DNA of 64,000 bases from Undaria pinnatifida (Eukaryota > Sar > Phaeophyceae > Laminariales > Alariaceae): assembly GCA_012845835.1 (NCBI GenBank), contig JABAKD010000021.1, positions 3,126,206-3,190,205 of the forward strand, read 5' to 3'. Below, in pieces: positions 31,851-42,559 of this stretch. Under the pieces are notes generated by a model, which worked only from the letters and a program-made list of their open reading frames with translations, was not told where the DNA came from and ran no database searches. Each line of letters starts with the position of its first letter. Position 1 is the first letter of the stretch. Made by a program: the position numbers and the translations under genes.

Positions 31851-31949
31851 GATGAGGAGAATACGTTGATCCCCATGCTTAAGACACTATTGGTCTCACA
31901 AAGGACTCGCGCTGGTCGACGTTTGCAACTGTCAAAGCCGAAATCGAAC

Positions 31950-32240
31950 CCAACCCAACCCAAGCCAAGCCAAGCCAAGCCAACGCAAGCCAAGCCAAGC
32001 CAAGCCAAGCCAAGCCAAGCCAAGCCAAGCCAAGCCAACCCAACCCAACCCAACCCAACCCAACCCAACCCAACCCAACCCAACTCAACCCAACCCAACC
32101 CAACCCAACCCAACCCAACCCAACCCAACCCAACCCAACCCAACCCAACCCAACCCAACCCAACCCAACCCAACCCAACCCAACCCAACCCAACCCAACC
32201 CAACCCAATCTAACCCAACCCAACCCAACCCAACCCAACC
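31950..32240 (+). repeat. (CCAAC)n pentanucleotide array with a CCAAG variant block
   Basis: About 290 bp of 5-bp repeats: mostly CCAAG to about 32035, then almost pure CCAAC. Both strands stay open in several frames because 5 bp gives a 15 bp coding period (NPTQP on one strand, GWVGL on the other). The open frames of 115-133 codons here are artefacts. Confidence 0.95.
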
Positions 32241-32557
32241 GTTCTGGTACATACAGTTGTGCTGCTGCTGTACTTGTCATGATGTCCAGCAGAAATCACA
32301 AAGGTTGGTGTTCAGTCATTGATAGTTCTCGTATTCATTTGGCGGTAGTCGAAACCGACATGCCACATGGGAAATCTGTTACGCGAGGGTCAGAAAGGAG
32401 CCAAATCTTGAATTAGAAATTCAATTTGCTCGTAAAAAACAAGTAGACAATCTCTTTGGAAAGCGTATATTTTCAACAGAATCACCCAACCACAGACACA
32501 TCCTGCGGTGAAGGAAACACGTGATACCAAAGAGAAAGCATTAACTAGAGCGACATA

Positions 32558-32859
32558 GCCGGTCGCCTCTGCGGGGTATCAGGATGCCCTCGAGCCTGGT
32601 ATAGGTCAGTTTCGTGAGTTCGATTTCCCCCGAGTGCAAACTCGTAAAAAAACGTAGGGACTTTACCTTGTGCACGGATGAACTTGCGGAGAACGCGAGA
32701 GCGTGAGCTAGCAACACTCGATGAAAAATCGACGAGCAGTGAGATTGCTGAACCTTATGCGCGATAAAATTCGAAGGCAAGAACCGGGGGGGTGAAGGGA
32801 CGACACCTGTGACCATGGCTTGTCCAGAAGCTGGAACGCAAAAGTGTGAAAAAAAAAAA
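32558..32859 (+). mobile_element. tRNA-derived SINE, copy 3, with poly-A tail
   Basis: On the plus strand the head has an A-box-like GCGGGGTATCAGG (32571-32583) and a B-box-like GAGTTCGATTTCC (32616-32628). The shared body (AACACTCGATGAAAAATCGA, GACCATGGCTTGTCCAGAAG) follows. It ends in an 11-base A tract at 32849-32859, consistent with LINE-assisted retroposition. Confidence 0.75.
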
Positions 32860-32989
32860 GAGACGTTGTGACTACGGCGTTGGGTAACCAACCATCAGAT
32901 GTTGTTGACTACACTTATTTCCCCACATCGTGGCAATGCCATTTGGCTTTTACAATGTTTTCGTTGGCCACGGGATTGATCGGTGTAGG

Positions 32990-33277
32990 ATTGACTAGTT
33001 GCTCGTACCAATGTCTGATATATGTAACTGTAAAGTATCTACGAAGATCAAATATGAATTCGTATTCATGGAGTTGCAATATTTGTATTTGGCATGTCGC
33101 ATGAATTGTGAATTTGCAGTCGTTTAGGTGCCCTTACTTCTTCGGCGGAGACAACGATAATAAACATACTTTGTGTCTTTTTTACGACTGCTTCCGAGGG
33201 CCCATCGATGGCTCCCACCAAAACATGATCCATCACAAGATGACCTAGGCAACCTCGCGTACAAGGTACTCCAATAC
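32990..33277 (+). repeat. Repeat family R, copy B, upstream of the copia element
   Basis: It aligns over about 280 bp with 39445-39733: GCTCGTACCAATGTCTGATA, TAAGTATCTACGAAGATCAA, TCTTCGGCGGAGACAACGAT, TTCCGAGGGCCCATCGA. The two copies flank the copia body as direct repeats. They could be remains of LTRs, but there is no TG..CA end pair or primer-binding site, and copy A at 6030-6190 stands alone. Confidence 0.65.
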
Positions 33278-33841
33278 GCATCAACAGCAGCAACAACAGC
33301 AGCAGTATCAGCAGCAGCAACAGCAGCACCAGCACCCACAACAGCAACAGCAGCATCTACAGCAGCAGTATCAGCACCAGCAGCAGCAGCACTAGTACCC
33401 GCGACAGCAACAGCGGCACCACTATCACCAGGGCAGCGGCCGTGGAGGTGGTGGTTGGCGCGGGGGGTGGTACTCACAGCAATGGGGCGCTGGGGGCAGG
33501 GGACGCACCGGCAGGGGAGGCGGTGGGAGATATGCAGGAGGTCGTACGCAAACCGTTTAGGGTAGGGGAGCAAGTTTACCTTCGTACCCCCCGGCTATAA
33601 CTACGACGCGTATCCGCCCAACCTTCCCCGTCCGATTGGTTATTAGCCCCCGATACATGCAGCTGATCCTCGCAAGCATTGCGAAAACTGTAGCGAACTG
33701 GGGCACATGCACCAATACCTCCCGTCGCGGGTAGACCCAGGTCAACCCGTGCGAGCACAACCGCGCCCTGCACGTACCTTTACGGCGCCCGACTAGCGAC
33801 CGCCATGGGCGCAATCATATGGCTAGGCTAACATAGCCGCC
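33278..33841 (+). pseudogene. Copia gag C-terminus: poly-Gln, RGG box, zinc knuckle remnant
   Basis: A CAG-rich stretch encodes a Gln/His-rich region, then GSGRGGGGWRGGW, an RGG-type RNA-binding segment, ending at a stop near 33560. In another frame, at about 33677-33735, HCENCSELGHMHQYLPS resembles a CCHC zinc knuckle whose last cysteine is lost. This knuckle is in frame with the following protease ORF. The N-terminal capsid part of gag is missing, since family R sequence lies directly upstream. Confidence 0.6.
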
Positions 33842-34912
33842 GTGGGTGAGGTCACGGACACCGACTGCCACGACTACGGCGACTACAGTGGCGATCGAGA
33901 CTACAGCGACTACGGAGACTACAGAGACTACGACTACGAGTCACAGCAGGTGCCGCCGCAGACGCAGCCGCAATTTCAACAGCAGCCGTTGTACTGTAAC
34001 TATGCACAGGCCCCCCCACCGCCACTACCGCAGGCGCCGGCGTACCATGGAAACTACGCGCAGCCGCCTTCACCGCCACCGCCGCAACAACAGCCCCCGG
34101 CGTGCTACGGGAGCTACGCCCAGCAGCAACCTCTACCACCGGCGCAGCAGCAGCAGCCGTCAATCTACGGGTACAACTCACAGCAGCAGCCACCGCAACA
34201 ACCGCAGCCCCAACAACAGCAGCATCCTCCCGGCCATGTCCCTACCTCGTCTCTCTCACCTTTTCCTGGACCATCTCGGCCTCTCCAGCCAGGACTGCAT
34301 CTCGTAATGGCTCGATCGGCGCCACAGGGCGAGACTGAGTTGAAGTCGATTTTTGATGGTGTAGGATTTGCTGGGTTGGCCCTTGCTAGTCAGAACCATG
34401 ATAGAGTTAGTGGCAGAGATACAGAGGGGCCTGCAGGTGATGGTGTTTGGGTGTCTGACAACGGAGCCACAAACCACATTACCAGCGACGCCCGCAATGT
34501 ATACAACTGGGTCGAGATCCCACCTGAGAAGCTAAAAGTCATAATCGGGGATGGCAAGGCAATGAGAGTGATTGGGGTGGGTATTCTCAACCTTAGAATG
34601 CACTCGAAGACGGACTTTGATGTGAAGCTCACGGGGGTGTACGTGACGGAGGGAATAGGTTTTAACCTGTTCTCTCTACACCAGGCCCAAGCACGGCAAA
34701 CCATCATCTTGGGTAAAGAGGGCGCACACCTGTTTGATAGACAGCTCACTTTTGCTCGTGATGAAATTGGATCATCATGCTTGTATGCCACTCGTCTGGA
34801 TCCGACCCCGACTGCCGGACTTACTGCAGTGCCTACCTTTACTGGTGCTCAGCCTTCCCCCCATCGTGTTCTTAACCCCCCTTTCCCTTTGGATGCCACC
34901 CTTTGTGTGTAG
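33842..34912 (+). pseudogene. Copia gag tail and aspartic protease
   Basis: The first ~150 residues are a Tyr/Asp- then Gln/Pro-rich low-complexity linker (YAQAPPPP, QQQPPACYGSYAQQQ). The protease domain follows: VWVSDNGATNHIT, where copia proteases usually have DSGAT, so the serine next to the catalytic aspartate is asparagine. It continues with IIGDGKAMRVIGVG, VKLTGVYV and GFNLFSLHQAQ. The frame ends at a stop at 34910-34912, before the GAG-pre-integrase domain. The protease would have cut the polyprotein. Confidence 0.75.
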
Positions 34913-35622
34913 ATGTGGCGGAGCCGTCGGTTTTTTGGCTTTGAATCCCTTTCCCACCGTACGGTAGAAGGGTGCATGGCCGCGGATTTAGGTTTCCCGC
35001 CTGCCGTGAGTGGCATAGTTCCTAGCGACTCAAGTTTCCCGCCCACCGTTACTGTTGTAGTGCCTACGGAGTCATGTTTCCCCCTTCCCACTTCAGCTTT
35101 AAGTGCAGAACCATCAGTGCTGCTCACACCTCAACCGCTTGCAGAGCCCTCCCCAGGAGTAGAGGAAGGAGCGGTAGGGATTATATCTCTTGTTTCTACC
35201 CCCGGCATGCAGGCGCCCAACATGAGCGTGTTCGCGGGCGTTAAGCTCATGGATGGTCACGATGAGACTAATTACACAGATTTTTTCCCCCCCGCACTCA
35301 ACCCCGCGGCAGCGCACGCCCCCGCGGCAGCGCACGCCCTTGAAGAGATTGATAAACGTTCTCTTCTCACTGGTAGCGTAGGTACCGCTGCATCTGTTCT
35401 TGCCCCGGGAAAGCGCCCATTTACTGAAGGGAAGCCCCAGAAGGTGATCGATATTAATCACGTTCACGTCTCCTCCGGCCACCAGCACGGACACCTTCTG
35501 AGGCAGACGGCTCAGCAGCATGGGATTACCCTGACGGGTGTGCTGCAGCCGTGTGGTGGCTGCTTGGAGGTTAAGGGGATACGTCCTGGGACACCGCGGA
35601 GGATGACATCGCGCGGAGGCCC
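34913..35622 (+). pseudogene. Copia GAG-pre-integrase region
   Basis: A Pro/Ser-rich linker leads to INHVHVSSGHQHGHLLRQTA and VLQPCGGCLEVKGIRPGTPR. The paired His and Cys residues are the zinc-binding N-terminal domain that precedes copia integrases. The frame then runs into sequence read correctly in another frame, so a shift lies near 35620. Confidence 0.75.
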
Positions 35623-36596
35623 ATGGAGACCGTTCATATAGATTTGTCCGGTCCGCACGAGGCGTCCCCGGGCGGGCCGGTTTATCTGATCATATTCGTG
35701 GACAGCGCTTCAAGGTGGATGCGGCCATACAATGTGAGGAGAAGTCTGAGACTACCGCGTACGCCCAGACGTTTCTCGCCGAGATGAACGGAATGGGGAG
35801 GCCAAACTGCTTTCGCACTGATAACGGAGGGGAGTTCATCAGCCGTGACTATGTGGACTACTGCGACTCTGCCGGGATTCGCCGCGAGTACAGGGACCCG
35901 GGAAGCCGCAGCAGAACGCGGTTTGTTGAGAGTGTTATTTGGCGTGCTATGAAGGGCAGCCATACGGGACATCTCGAGATTGGACGACGGTTCCCGGACG
36001 TTGACCTCGGCAAAATCCCGTTCGTCGGCGCAAATGGCAACCGTGTGTGGCTCGAGGGTGCCCTGTGGGCTTTCGACTGTTTTAACCGCTCTGCGACCGA
36101 GGCGAACACCGGATGGCGGTCATCGCACGAGGTCTTATTCAGGCGACTGCCGGATCTGCAGGTTATTCCTTTTTTTCATCCAGGCATGATGCGGGAGGAC
36201 TGGAGCAGCAAGTCCGATGCCCAAGCGGTCAAGTGTTTTTCCCTCAACGGTCACAAACACTCCTCATCTACCGTGAAGGTCCTCAAGAGCTCCACCGGAG
36301 GCGTGTGTCATTCCCGGGACATCGTATGGATGGTCCCTCGCACGCCCGTTCTGCCGTTGCCGCCGCCGGAGGGCGCGAGGGGTCCATTCGGCTCAGTGGA
36401 CGCCGCCGTGCCGACAACGACGCTGGGGTTCACCATAACATACACGCCACCGTCACTACTGCCGCCGTCACAGCCGGTAACATCACAGCCGTCATTGCCG
36501 CTGCAGTCACAGCCTGAAACGTTACAGCCGTTACCATCACAGCCGTCACTTCCGACGCTGTCACAGTCGTCACGGCCGCCACCGTCGCAGCCGTGA
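35623..36596 (+). pseudogene. Copia integrase core
   Basis: The first catalytic Asp is in METVHIDLSGP at 35623-35655. After a frameshift near 35720 the second is in FRTDNGGEFIS (Asp at 35819), and the third, Glu, is in RFVESVIWRAMKG (35928). The usual PQQN motif before the Glu is replaced by DPGSRSRTR. The tail (from about 36440) is a Pro/Ser/Gln repeat made by CAGCCGTCACCG-type DNA. The enzyme would have inserted cDNA into the host genome. Confidence 0.8.
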
Positions 36597-36647
36597 ACGT
36601 CACAGTCGTCACGACCACCACCGCCATAGCCGTCAGCGCCGCCGTAC

Positions 36648-37280
36648 TTGGAGGCGCAGCGGGTGTCTGGCCGTACCCGTTCGAAGACGATCCAGTTTTC
36701 AGACACGCCGACGATGCACTTCTCGGCAATGCTGGAGGAGCCGCCTCTCCCGTCGCCAGTAAAAAACGGGAAAGCTTTCAGTCACCACGCTGGGCTTCTG
36801 TCCATTGCGGGCAAGAAGGAGTCTCCGTCGACGCTTAATACGTGTGGAGCGATTGATGGTGGCCGTCGCGAGCCGCTGGCGCCCGCCGTGGAGGATCGCG
36901 GTGGGAGCTCATATAGTGGGGGCCGTGAGCAGCTGGCGCCCGCCGTGGAGAATCGCGGTGGGAGTTCATGTTGTGAGGGCCGCGAGCAAGTTGCGCGCGC
37001 CGTGGAGGATAGCGAAGAGGAGCTATCCGCTGGGAAGTCCGGGGGGATACCTTGGGCTATGGCGGCGATGCTTGCCACACACGAGGGCATCGAAGCTACG
37101 CTGAACGACCAGCGACCGCTTTACAAGCCACCGGACCTGCCGCAAAGTTACGCGAGGGACCTCAAAGTCCCCAGGAATCATACGAAGGCCATGCGGTTCG
37201 ACCACGCGCATCTTTGGAAGGACTCTTCATGTCGGGAATTTCACGGATTAATGGAGGCGGGGACATTTGAGCCCGTGTAG
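36648..37280 (+). pseudogene. Linker with 21-residue repeats and start of reverse transcriptase
   Basis: Near 36860-37020 a 63 bp unit is repeated about three times (REPLAPAVEDRGGSS, REQLAPAVENRGGSS, REQVARAVEDSEEE). The frame then enters the reverse transcriptase N-terminus (HLWKDSSCREFHGLMEAGTF) and stops at a TAG at 37278-37280. The same frame continues directly in the next entry, so this is a nonsense mutation. Confidence 0.7.
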
Positions 37281-38006
37281 CAACGAGTCGACAGTTACAC
37301 CAACGCAAAGTGGGAGTTCGATTGGAAGGCAGAAGAGTACGGATGGCCAACTAAAACCAAGGCAAGAATGATAGTACGGGGGGATGAGCAGAGAGCTAAC
37401 GTTGATTTTGGGGAATTGTTCGCGCCCACTGTTGCTGTTTCGAGTGTTTGTTTGTTGACTGCCATGGCCTGTGAACTGGATGTCGACCTGCGCCATTTTG
37501 ACATTGAGCAGGCTTTCGTTCAATCTGATCTGGCGGAAAATGTGTTCATGCGTTTGCCTCAGGGTTGCGGGAGGTTGTCGGGGATGATAGCGAGGCTAAA
37601 CAAGAGTCTCTATGGCTTGAAGCAGGCATTGAGGCAATGGCATGCCCATCTTACTAGATTCTTGTTGACTTTGGGAGTTTTGCAGCGTCTGGCAGACGCA
37701 TGCGTTTTCCGGTTGGTCGAAGACAAGAGAGTAGTGATGGCCATAGTGGTGCATGTGGATGGCATATTCGCAATTGGAGAGAAGACTAGGTGTGATCAAT
37801 TTGGGAAAGATTTGAACCAGGTGGTTTCGGTCAAAAACCTTGGAGAGCTACGTTGGTATTCCGGGTGTTTCTACGAGAGGGATTGGGAGAAGGAGATGTT
37901 GACAATTTCCCAGCAGACATTTGCTAAACAGCTGGCGAGCGAGTACGGGGTAGAGTATTGTAAGAGGGTCCCGCTCCCCGTTGACACGAAATTTGCGAAA
38001 GAATGA
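37281..38006 (+). pseudogene. Copia reverse transcriptase, catalytic box altered
   Basis: It opens with AKWEFDWKAEEYGWPTKTKA. Motifs follow: FGELFAPTVAVSS, HFDIEQAFVQSDL (catalytic Asp of motif A), LNKSLYGLKQALRQW, and HVDGIFAIGE near 37752-37780, where the family has Y/HVDD, so the second essential Asp is Gly. It continues with LGELRWYSGC. The frame stops at TGA 38004-38006, before RNase H. The altered box, plus the upstream TAG, means it cannot have been active in its present form. Confidence 0.85.
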
Positions 38007-38091
38007 AGCACCAGGGGGCTGGCAATTTCGCTTGTAGGTAGGCTCACTAATATGGCTTGCAACTCAGACTCGGCCGGACATCTTCAATCCA

Positions 38092-38700
38092 ATGAGAGCA
38101 GTAGCTAGGTACTGTTCGGCTCCCAAGTATGTGCACTGGAGGGCAGCTATGGGTATCTCGGGATATGTGAGACGGACCAGCGGATTTGGTATTCCTCTTC
38201 AGAGAGGTACAGTAGGAGGTTTGAGCTTGCAGGCGTTTGCTGACGTGGACTACGCGAGTGTGGCATCTAATAGGAGGTCAGTTTCGGGGGGACTAATAAT
38301 GTGCGGGGGGGCTTGTGTGTCATGGTTTTCTAGGACACAGAAGTGCGTCACGCTGTCTACAACAGAGGCAGAGTACGTGGCGCTTGCAGATGTCACGAAG
38401 GAGGTCCTATTTCTGAGGAAAGTTTGGCGTTTCATGTTGCCTGCTGCCGGCATGCCATGCATACCGGTATTCGAGGTCAATGAGGGGGCTGTGCAACCTG
38501 CGCAGAACCCCATTGCTAACTCCAACTCCAAGCACATCGACGTACAATATCACTTCTTTAGGGAGCTGGTAGGGAGGAAAGAGGTATCGATCATCCACGT
38601 GCCGTCCCAGTTTCAGCATGCCGATTTTCTGACCAAAGCAATAGCACGGGACTCTCTTGAGTTCCACCGTATCCTTGGGATTAATTTGTGGGAAGATTGA
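38092..38700 (+). pseudogene. Copia RNase H domain
   Basis: The frame contains the RNase H residues expected in copia: FADVDYASVASNRRSVSGG, LSTTEAEYVAL, SKHIDVQYHFFRELV and HVPSQFQHADFLTKA, ending at a TGA at 38698-38700 after a typical LGINLWED tail. This is the best-preserved part of the element, but it is cut off from the reverse transcriptase by a stop and about 85 bases of interrupted frame. Confidence 0.8.
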
Positions 38701-39440
38701 ATATTTTAGGTTGCTTTTGGGGATTTTTTACGTTAAAAATTGGGATTTGTTTTTGTTTTTGTCATAATTTCTGTATCGAATTTGGATTGAAGGCGGACTT
38801 GTAGAGTAAAACATGGGGATAATTATTGGTTATTTTTGGGAGTTTTTGATGATAAGACTTAGCGATTTTTCGTTTTGATTTCACCATTATTATGTATTTT
38901 GGAGCTTATGCTAACGATGTTCAAGTTTCTCATCTTTATTTCAGTGTAATACCTCATGATGGACGATATGACGTGTATTCTGATCAGGAAGACATTTAGA
39001 TACATTTCGCGGGTTTTTGATGGTTGAATCTGCAGGAGGCTAACGACGTATTTGCGAGCTAGTTGAAAAATCAATTCGAGAACAGATGCTTGATTTCTTT
39101 GAACAAGTGGAGTAGGTAGGTATGATGAATGCTGGCATAGATAGTTGAAAGAGCACATGTTCTAATCAAAGTGCCCTCGAATACCAACGCGTGTTGAGAG
39201 CTTGGTATGGACTAAACGAGAGCGGAACTGGTTGGACAAAATGTGGCATATGGTGGCTTGACTCCGGAGCGGGTGAGTTTGACTACGGAGTAGGGGGGTT
39301 ATGTCATAGCTTATTTTATTTTTTTGTTGAAGGCGAACCTCTTATACTTTGTTAGAATTTGAGGATGGCACTTTTGAGTTTGCAGGAATGTAGGATGGCG
39401 TCAACATTATCATGGCAGTTGTCACGACCTGGAGGGATGA
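38701..39440 (+). repeat. Family E repeat, partial copy downstream of copia
   Basis: From about 38830 to 39437 this aligns with the reverse complement of 8670-9350: GGTTGAATCTGCAGGAGGCT, TGATGAATGCTGGCATAGAT/TGACCAATGCTGGC, AACGCGTGTTGA, TGACTCCGGAG. It may be part of the copia 3' region or an unrelated neighbouring repeat. Confidence 0.6.
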
Positions 39441-39444
39441 GGGA

Positions 39445-39735
39445 TCGACTATTTGCTCGTACCAATGTCTGATATATGTAACTGTTAAGTATCTACGAAG
39501 ATCAAAACATGAAATTCGTATTCAGGGAGTTGTAATATTTGTATTTGGCATGCCGGATGAATTGTGAATTTGCAGCCGTTTAGGTGCCCTTCCTTCTTCG
39601 GCGGAGACAACGATGGTATACATACCAGGTATTTTTTGCCTTTTTACGACTACTTCCGAGGGCCCATCGACAGCTCCCACCTCGACATGATCCATCACAA
39701 GACAACCCAGGCAACCCCGCGTACAAGGTATTCCA
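39445..39735 (+). repeat. Repeat family R, copy C, downstream of copia
   Basis: A direct repeat of 32990-33277. Near its end (39710-39775) there is a short local duplication (CAACCCCGCGTACAAGGTATTCCAATAATC). One frame reads FFGGDNDG..FRGPIDSSHLDMIHH, the opposite strand LVMDHVEVGAVDGPSE. Confidence 0.65.
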
Positions 39736-40366
39736 ATAATCCTAGGCAACCCCACGTACAAGGTACTCCAATAATCCGGTCGTCGAGTTGAACTTCTATC
39801 TTTCGTAAATTTAGGCCTCGGCTTAGGCATTGATCTCTTCATGATAACATCCACAGCAAACATAGTTTTTAGCACCCAACCGTTGTCCCCCGTCAGAAGG
39901 TGCAGCAGACGTTGAAGAGGTCCCACCCAACCCTGAGGTGCTCAACATCTCACCCGACACATGAATTCGAAGACGTTCGTTCGCCCAACCCGGCGAACCA
40001 TGTCTACTCGCTAGCCCTACAAAAGCTGTACTACTTGTAAAAATATTATTCTGACCGATAGTTCCGCGCTCGAGGGACTAAACCGCACTATAGAGGTACG
40101 GAACGCTTGGCCCCAACAGACCCAGCCTACGGTACCATAAGGGTCCCCCTTAAAGGGCCTTTTGTTGCAGTGGCCTAAGGTCACTCTCGCGAGTGACAGC
40201 CCGTCTGTTCAATTGCAGTGTTCTTGATGTCGATGTTACTCATGTTCTTGGTTATTTTTTTAATTGACGAAACCAATCCGCAGTGGAGTGTAATACACGC
40301 AGCTAAAACCAATATCGCCTCTAGCGTGTTTTTATAGGCGAGGTACTGAGTCACTCGCGCGAGTAT
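39736..40366. other. No supportable gene
   Basis: Unique sequence of mixed composition. An open frame on the minus strand (39522-39926) spans the R copy and is not supported on its own. Confidence 0.35.
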
Positions 40367-40497
40367 GATATAATATGGTATGATATGATATGATATGATA
40401 TGATATGATATGATATGATATGATATGATATGACATGATATGATATGATATGATATGATATGGTATGATATGATGTGGTATGATATAATATGATAGC
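40367..40497 (+). repeat. (GATAT)n pentanucleotide microsatellite
   Basis: About 25 near-perfect copies of a 5-bp TATGA/GATAT unit. The minus-strand open frames rich in SYHII come from it. Confidence 0.95.
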
Positions 40498-41524
40498 TCA
40501 AGGGCGCTAGTGAAAAACGGGGGTACCCCCCCTACCGTAGCCCGGGACAACAGTGTAACTCCTACGTTGGGATGCCTCTCTTCCCCTCTACCCGAACCGC
40601 AGGTGCGCCCGGTGTTCCAACGATTTTTTGAAGACGTATCACTTCCGGGAGCGAGCTGTTTTTCCACACCCAAAATGCTAGTTTTGAGTAAACCAAAAAA
40701 ATACAAACCGATGAACAACCCCATGTCCTAAATATATATATATATATAAAACGAAATAAGAATGGCTTAGCGAACGATTTTGAGTTGGAGACCCCCATCA
40801 CACAGAAAAACCAATGTCCAAAATGTACTACCAGGTACGTCTATCGTAGCCTGCGTCCACACAATAGTACTTTAGGCATTTCGCGGATTTCCCGAGGCGA
40901 AATAGGCGGCCTGCGTGAACGAGGATGTTCTACTACACGGCATTACAGCTTTGCTCAGCCCCGTGTGTGCTGTCTTTTGCGCCCGACTATTGGTGCCCGT
41001 ATCGTATACGAGCACCCCATGGTTGTTTCCTGGCTAGAGAGGTAGTTGGCTCGCATCCAATCTATTGACTTTTGTCGATGCCTTCCCGCAAAAACCGGTG
41101 CTTAGAGGAAAACCGCGAGGCGGACGAAGTGGTCTGTTGCCAGGAGTGAGGATGCTCTTGTGCACGGCATCGCTCAGCCCCGTATGCGCTACCTTGTGCG
41201 ATTTGTTATGTACCTCTATCATATAGTCCCCGGTACCTGGTATGTTCATCGGTCAGAAATATGTTTGACTCGCTCGCATCTTATCTTACAACCTTCACGC
41301 CGATGCTGTGTCCACGAAATAATAGGTGCTCGGAGAAATGAACGAGGCCAAGGAGGCGGTGGGAGGGAACGAAAATGAGACGTTGTACAATTTTACGGCG
41401 TCACTGAGCTGCGCATGCGCAATTTTGTGCGCCATATCAGCTGCTGGAATGGCCGCCCACAGCATCTCCATCCTCACCCAGGCGAGCTCCTTTTGCCTGT
41501 GTGGAGCCCATATGCAAAAGTGCA
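40498..41524. other. Intergenic with MITE-A-like relic; no gene
   Basis: Around 40630-40740 a TTCCGGGAGCGAGCTGTTTTT..GATGAACAACCCCATGTCCTA stretch resembles the interior of MITE-A-like elements. A (TA)n run lies at 40732-40749. Two similar 120-150 bp segments near 40860-41010 and 41080-41240 (TAGGCGGCCTGCGTGAACGAGGATG against GAGGCGGACGAAGTGG..GAGGATG, then CTACACGGCAT..CTCAGCCCCGT) look like a tandem duplication. Confidence 0.4.
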
Positions 41525-41840
41525 TGCAATAGTACATGAAACAGGATATATATGCATTAGTATATGCACTAGTATATCCCAGAGTATATGCAATAGTATG
41601 TGTAATGTATTTTAAGCACGGATATATGCAGCAGAGCATACAATAGTGCTTACAAGAGTATATCAGGTATACAGTAGTGTACGCAATAGTAATTGAGCAA
41701 TAATGCATGCAACACTTGTACGTGCAACAATATATGCAATAGTATGTACAATAGTATTGCAATAGTATAAGCAACAGTACAAGCAATAGTACATGCAAAA
41801 CTATATGCGATGGTATATGCAAAAGTATATGAAGCGTGAT
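41525..41840 (+). repeat. TATATGCAATAG-type degenerate minisatellite
   Basis: Imperfect 12-bp units (TATATGCAATAG, TACATGCAA, GTATATGC) run for about 310 bp. The long minus-strand frame rich in Tyr, Thr, Cys and Leu (41295-41870) is made by the 12-bp period. Confidence 0.75.
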
Positions 41841-41984
41841 AAGATGGGGGCAGCATGGTTCGGTGAACACAGTTCAAACAAACAGAGGGTCCTTAACGCC
41901 GGGATTACTCGATATCGAATCAACACCGCGCCTTTCACTATTCCAACGGGCTTCTTGCTTTCGGTAGGAATGTCTCAAAAACGC

Positions 41985-42555
41985 GCGCTTCGATAGAAGG
42001 TATTTCCACAGCACGTTTTGGGAATGAAACACCTGGAAATATTTTCTGAATGACAGGGCTGCGCTCGACACAGATACGTTTCGGAATACCATCCTTGTTG
42101 TGCGATACGATGAGTTCCTAATTCCTCCGCACAAACCGCTAGTTGCAGATTTATCACTCCAGATCGAAACACTACATGCCCCCGCATAATCGCGAGAGAG
42201 CACGCCACAGGCGGGCACCGCACCACCAGCGTGGGCTGTGCCCATCCCACGCTGCTAGCGAAAATATGGGCTGAATCGGTGGGTGTCTGCCCAGTAACGA
42301 GGATGTTAAAGACTCGAGACAATTTTGCGAGCCGTACATACAGCAATAGTGGTGGTTTTGTGGTTGTGCCTCTATTAAGGAGTAAAATATGTGTGTGATC
42401 AATTCTGAATTCCTCCGCACAAACCGCTAGTTGCAGATTTATCACTCCAGATCGAAATACTACACACTCCCCCGTGATCGCGAGTGAGCGCGCCGCGGGC
42501 GGGCAACGCAGCACCAGCGTGGGCTGTGCACACCCCACGTTGCTATCGAAAAAAT
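41985..42555 (-). repeat. Left-arm tandem units (two)
   Basis: Two units in reverse orientation begin near 42542 and 42252, 290 bp apart, and correspond to the right-arm units. Confidence 0.75.
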
Positions 42556-42559
42556 GGGC

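Larger units (their letters stand above)
33278..38700 (+). mobile_element. Ty1/copia-type LTR retrotransposon body, inactivated
   Basis: Domains occur in copia order: gag remnant, aspartic protease, GAG-pre-integrase, integrase, reverse transcriptase, RNase H. The order with integrase before reverse transcriptase defines copia and not gypsy. The reading frame is broken by at least four shifts or stops, and the reverse transcriptase active site is altered. No unambiguous LTRs, primer-binding site or polypurine tract were found, although a G run near 39292 could be a polypurine relic. Confidence 0.85.

Noticed and set aside
31847-32280. 115-133 codon frames rich in NPTQP or GWVGL
   Set aside because: Direct products of the (CCAAC)n array on both strands; no unique flanking coding sequence.
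33124-33573. 149-codon minus-strand and 130-codon plus-strand Ala-rich frames
   Set aside because: Alternative frames of the CAG-rich gag segment, whose Gln and RGG reading fits the element.
32990-39735. Confident LTR pair for the copia element
   Set aside because: No TG..CA termini, primer-binding site or matching upstream sequence; a solitary copy elsewhere is equally compatible with an unrelated repeat.
40181-40724. Minus-strand frames with SYHII repeats
   Set aside because: Produced by the GATAT pentanucleotide array.
41295-41870. 191-codon minus-strand frame rich in Tyr, Cys, Leu
   Set aside because: It coincides with the TATATGCAATAG minisatellite; the period of 12 keeps the frame open.
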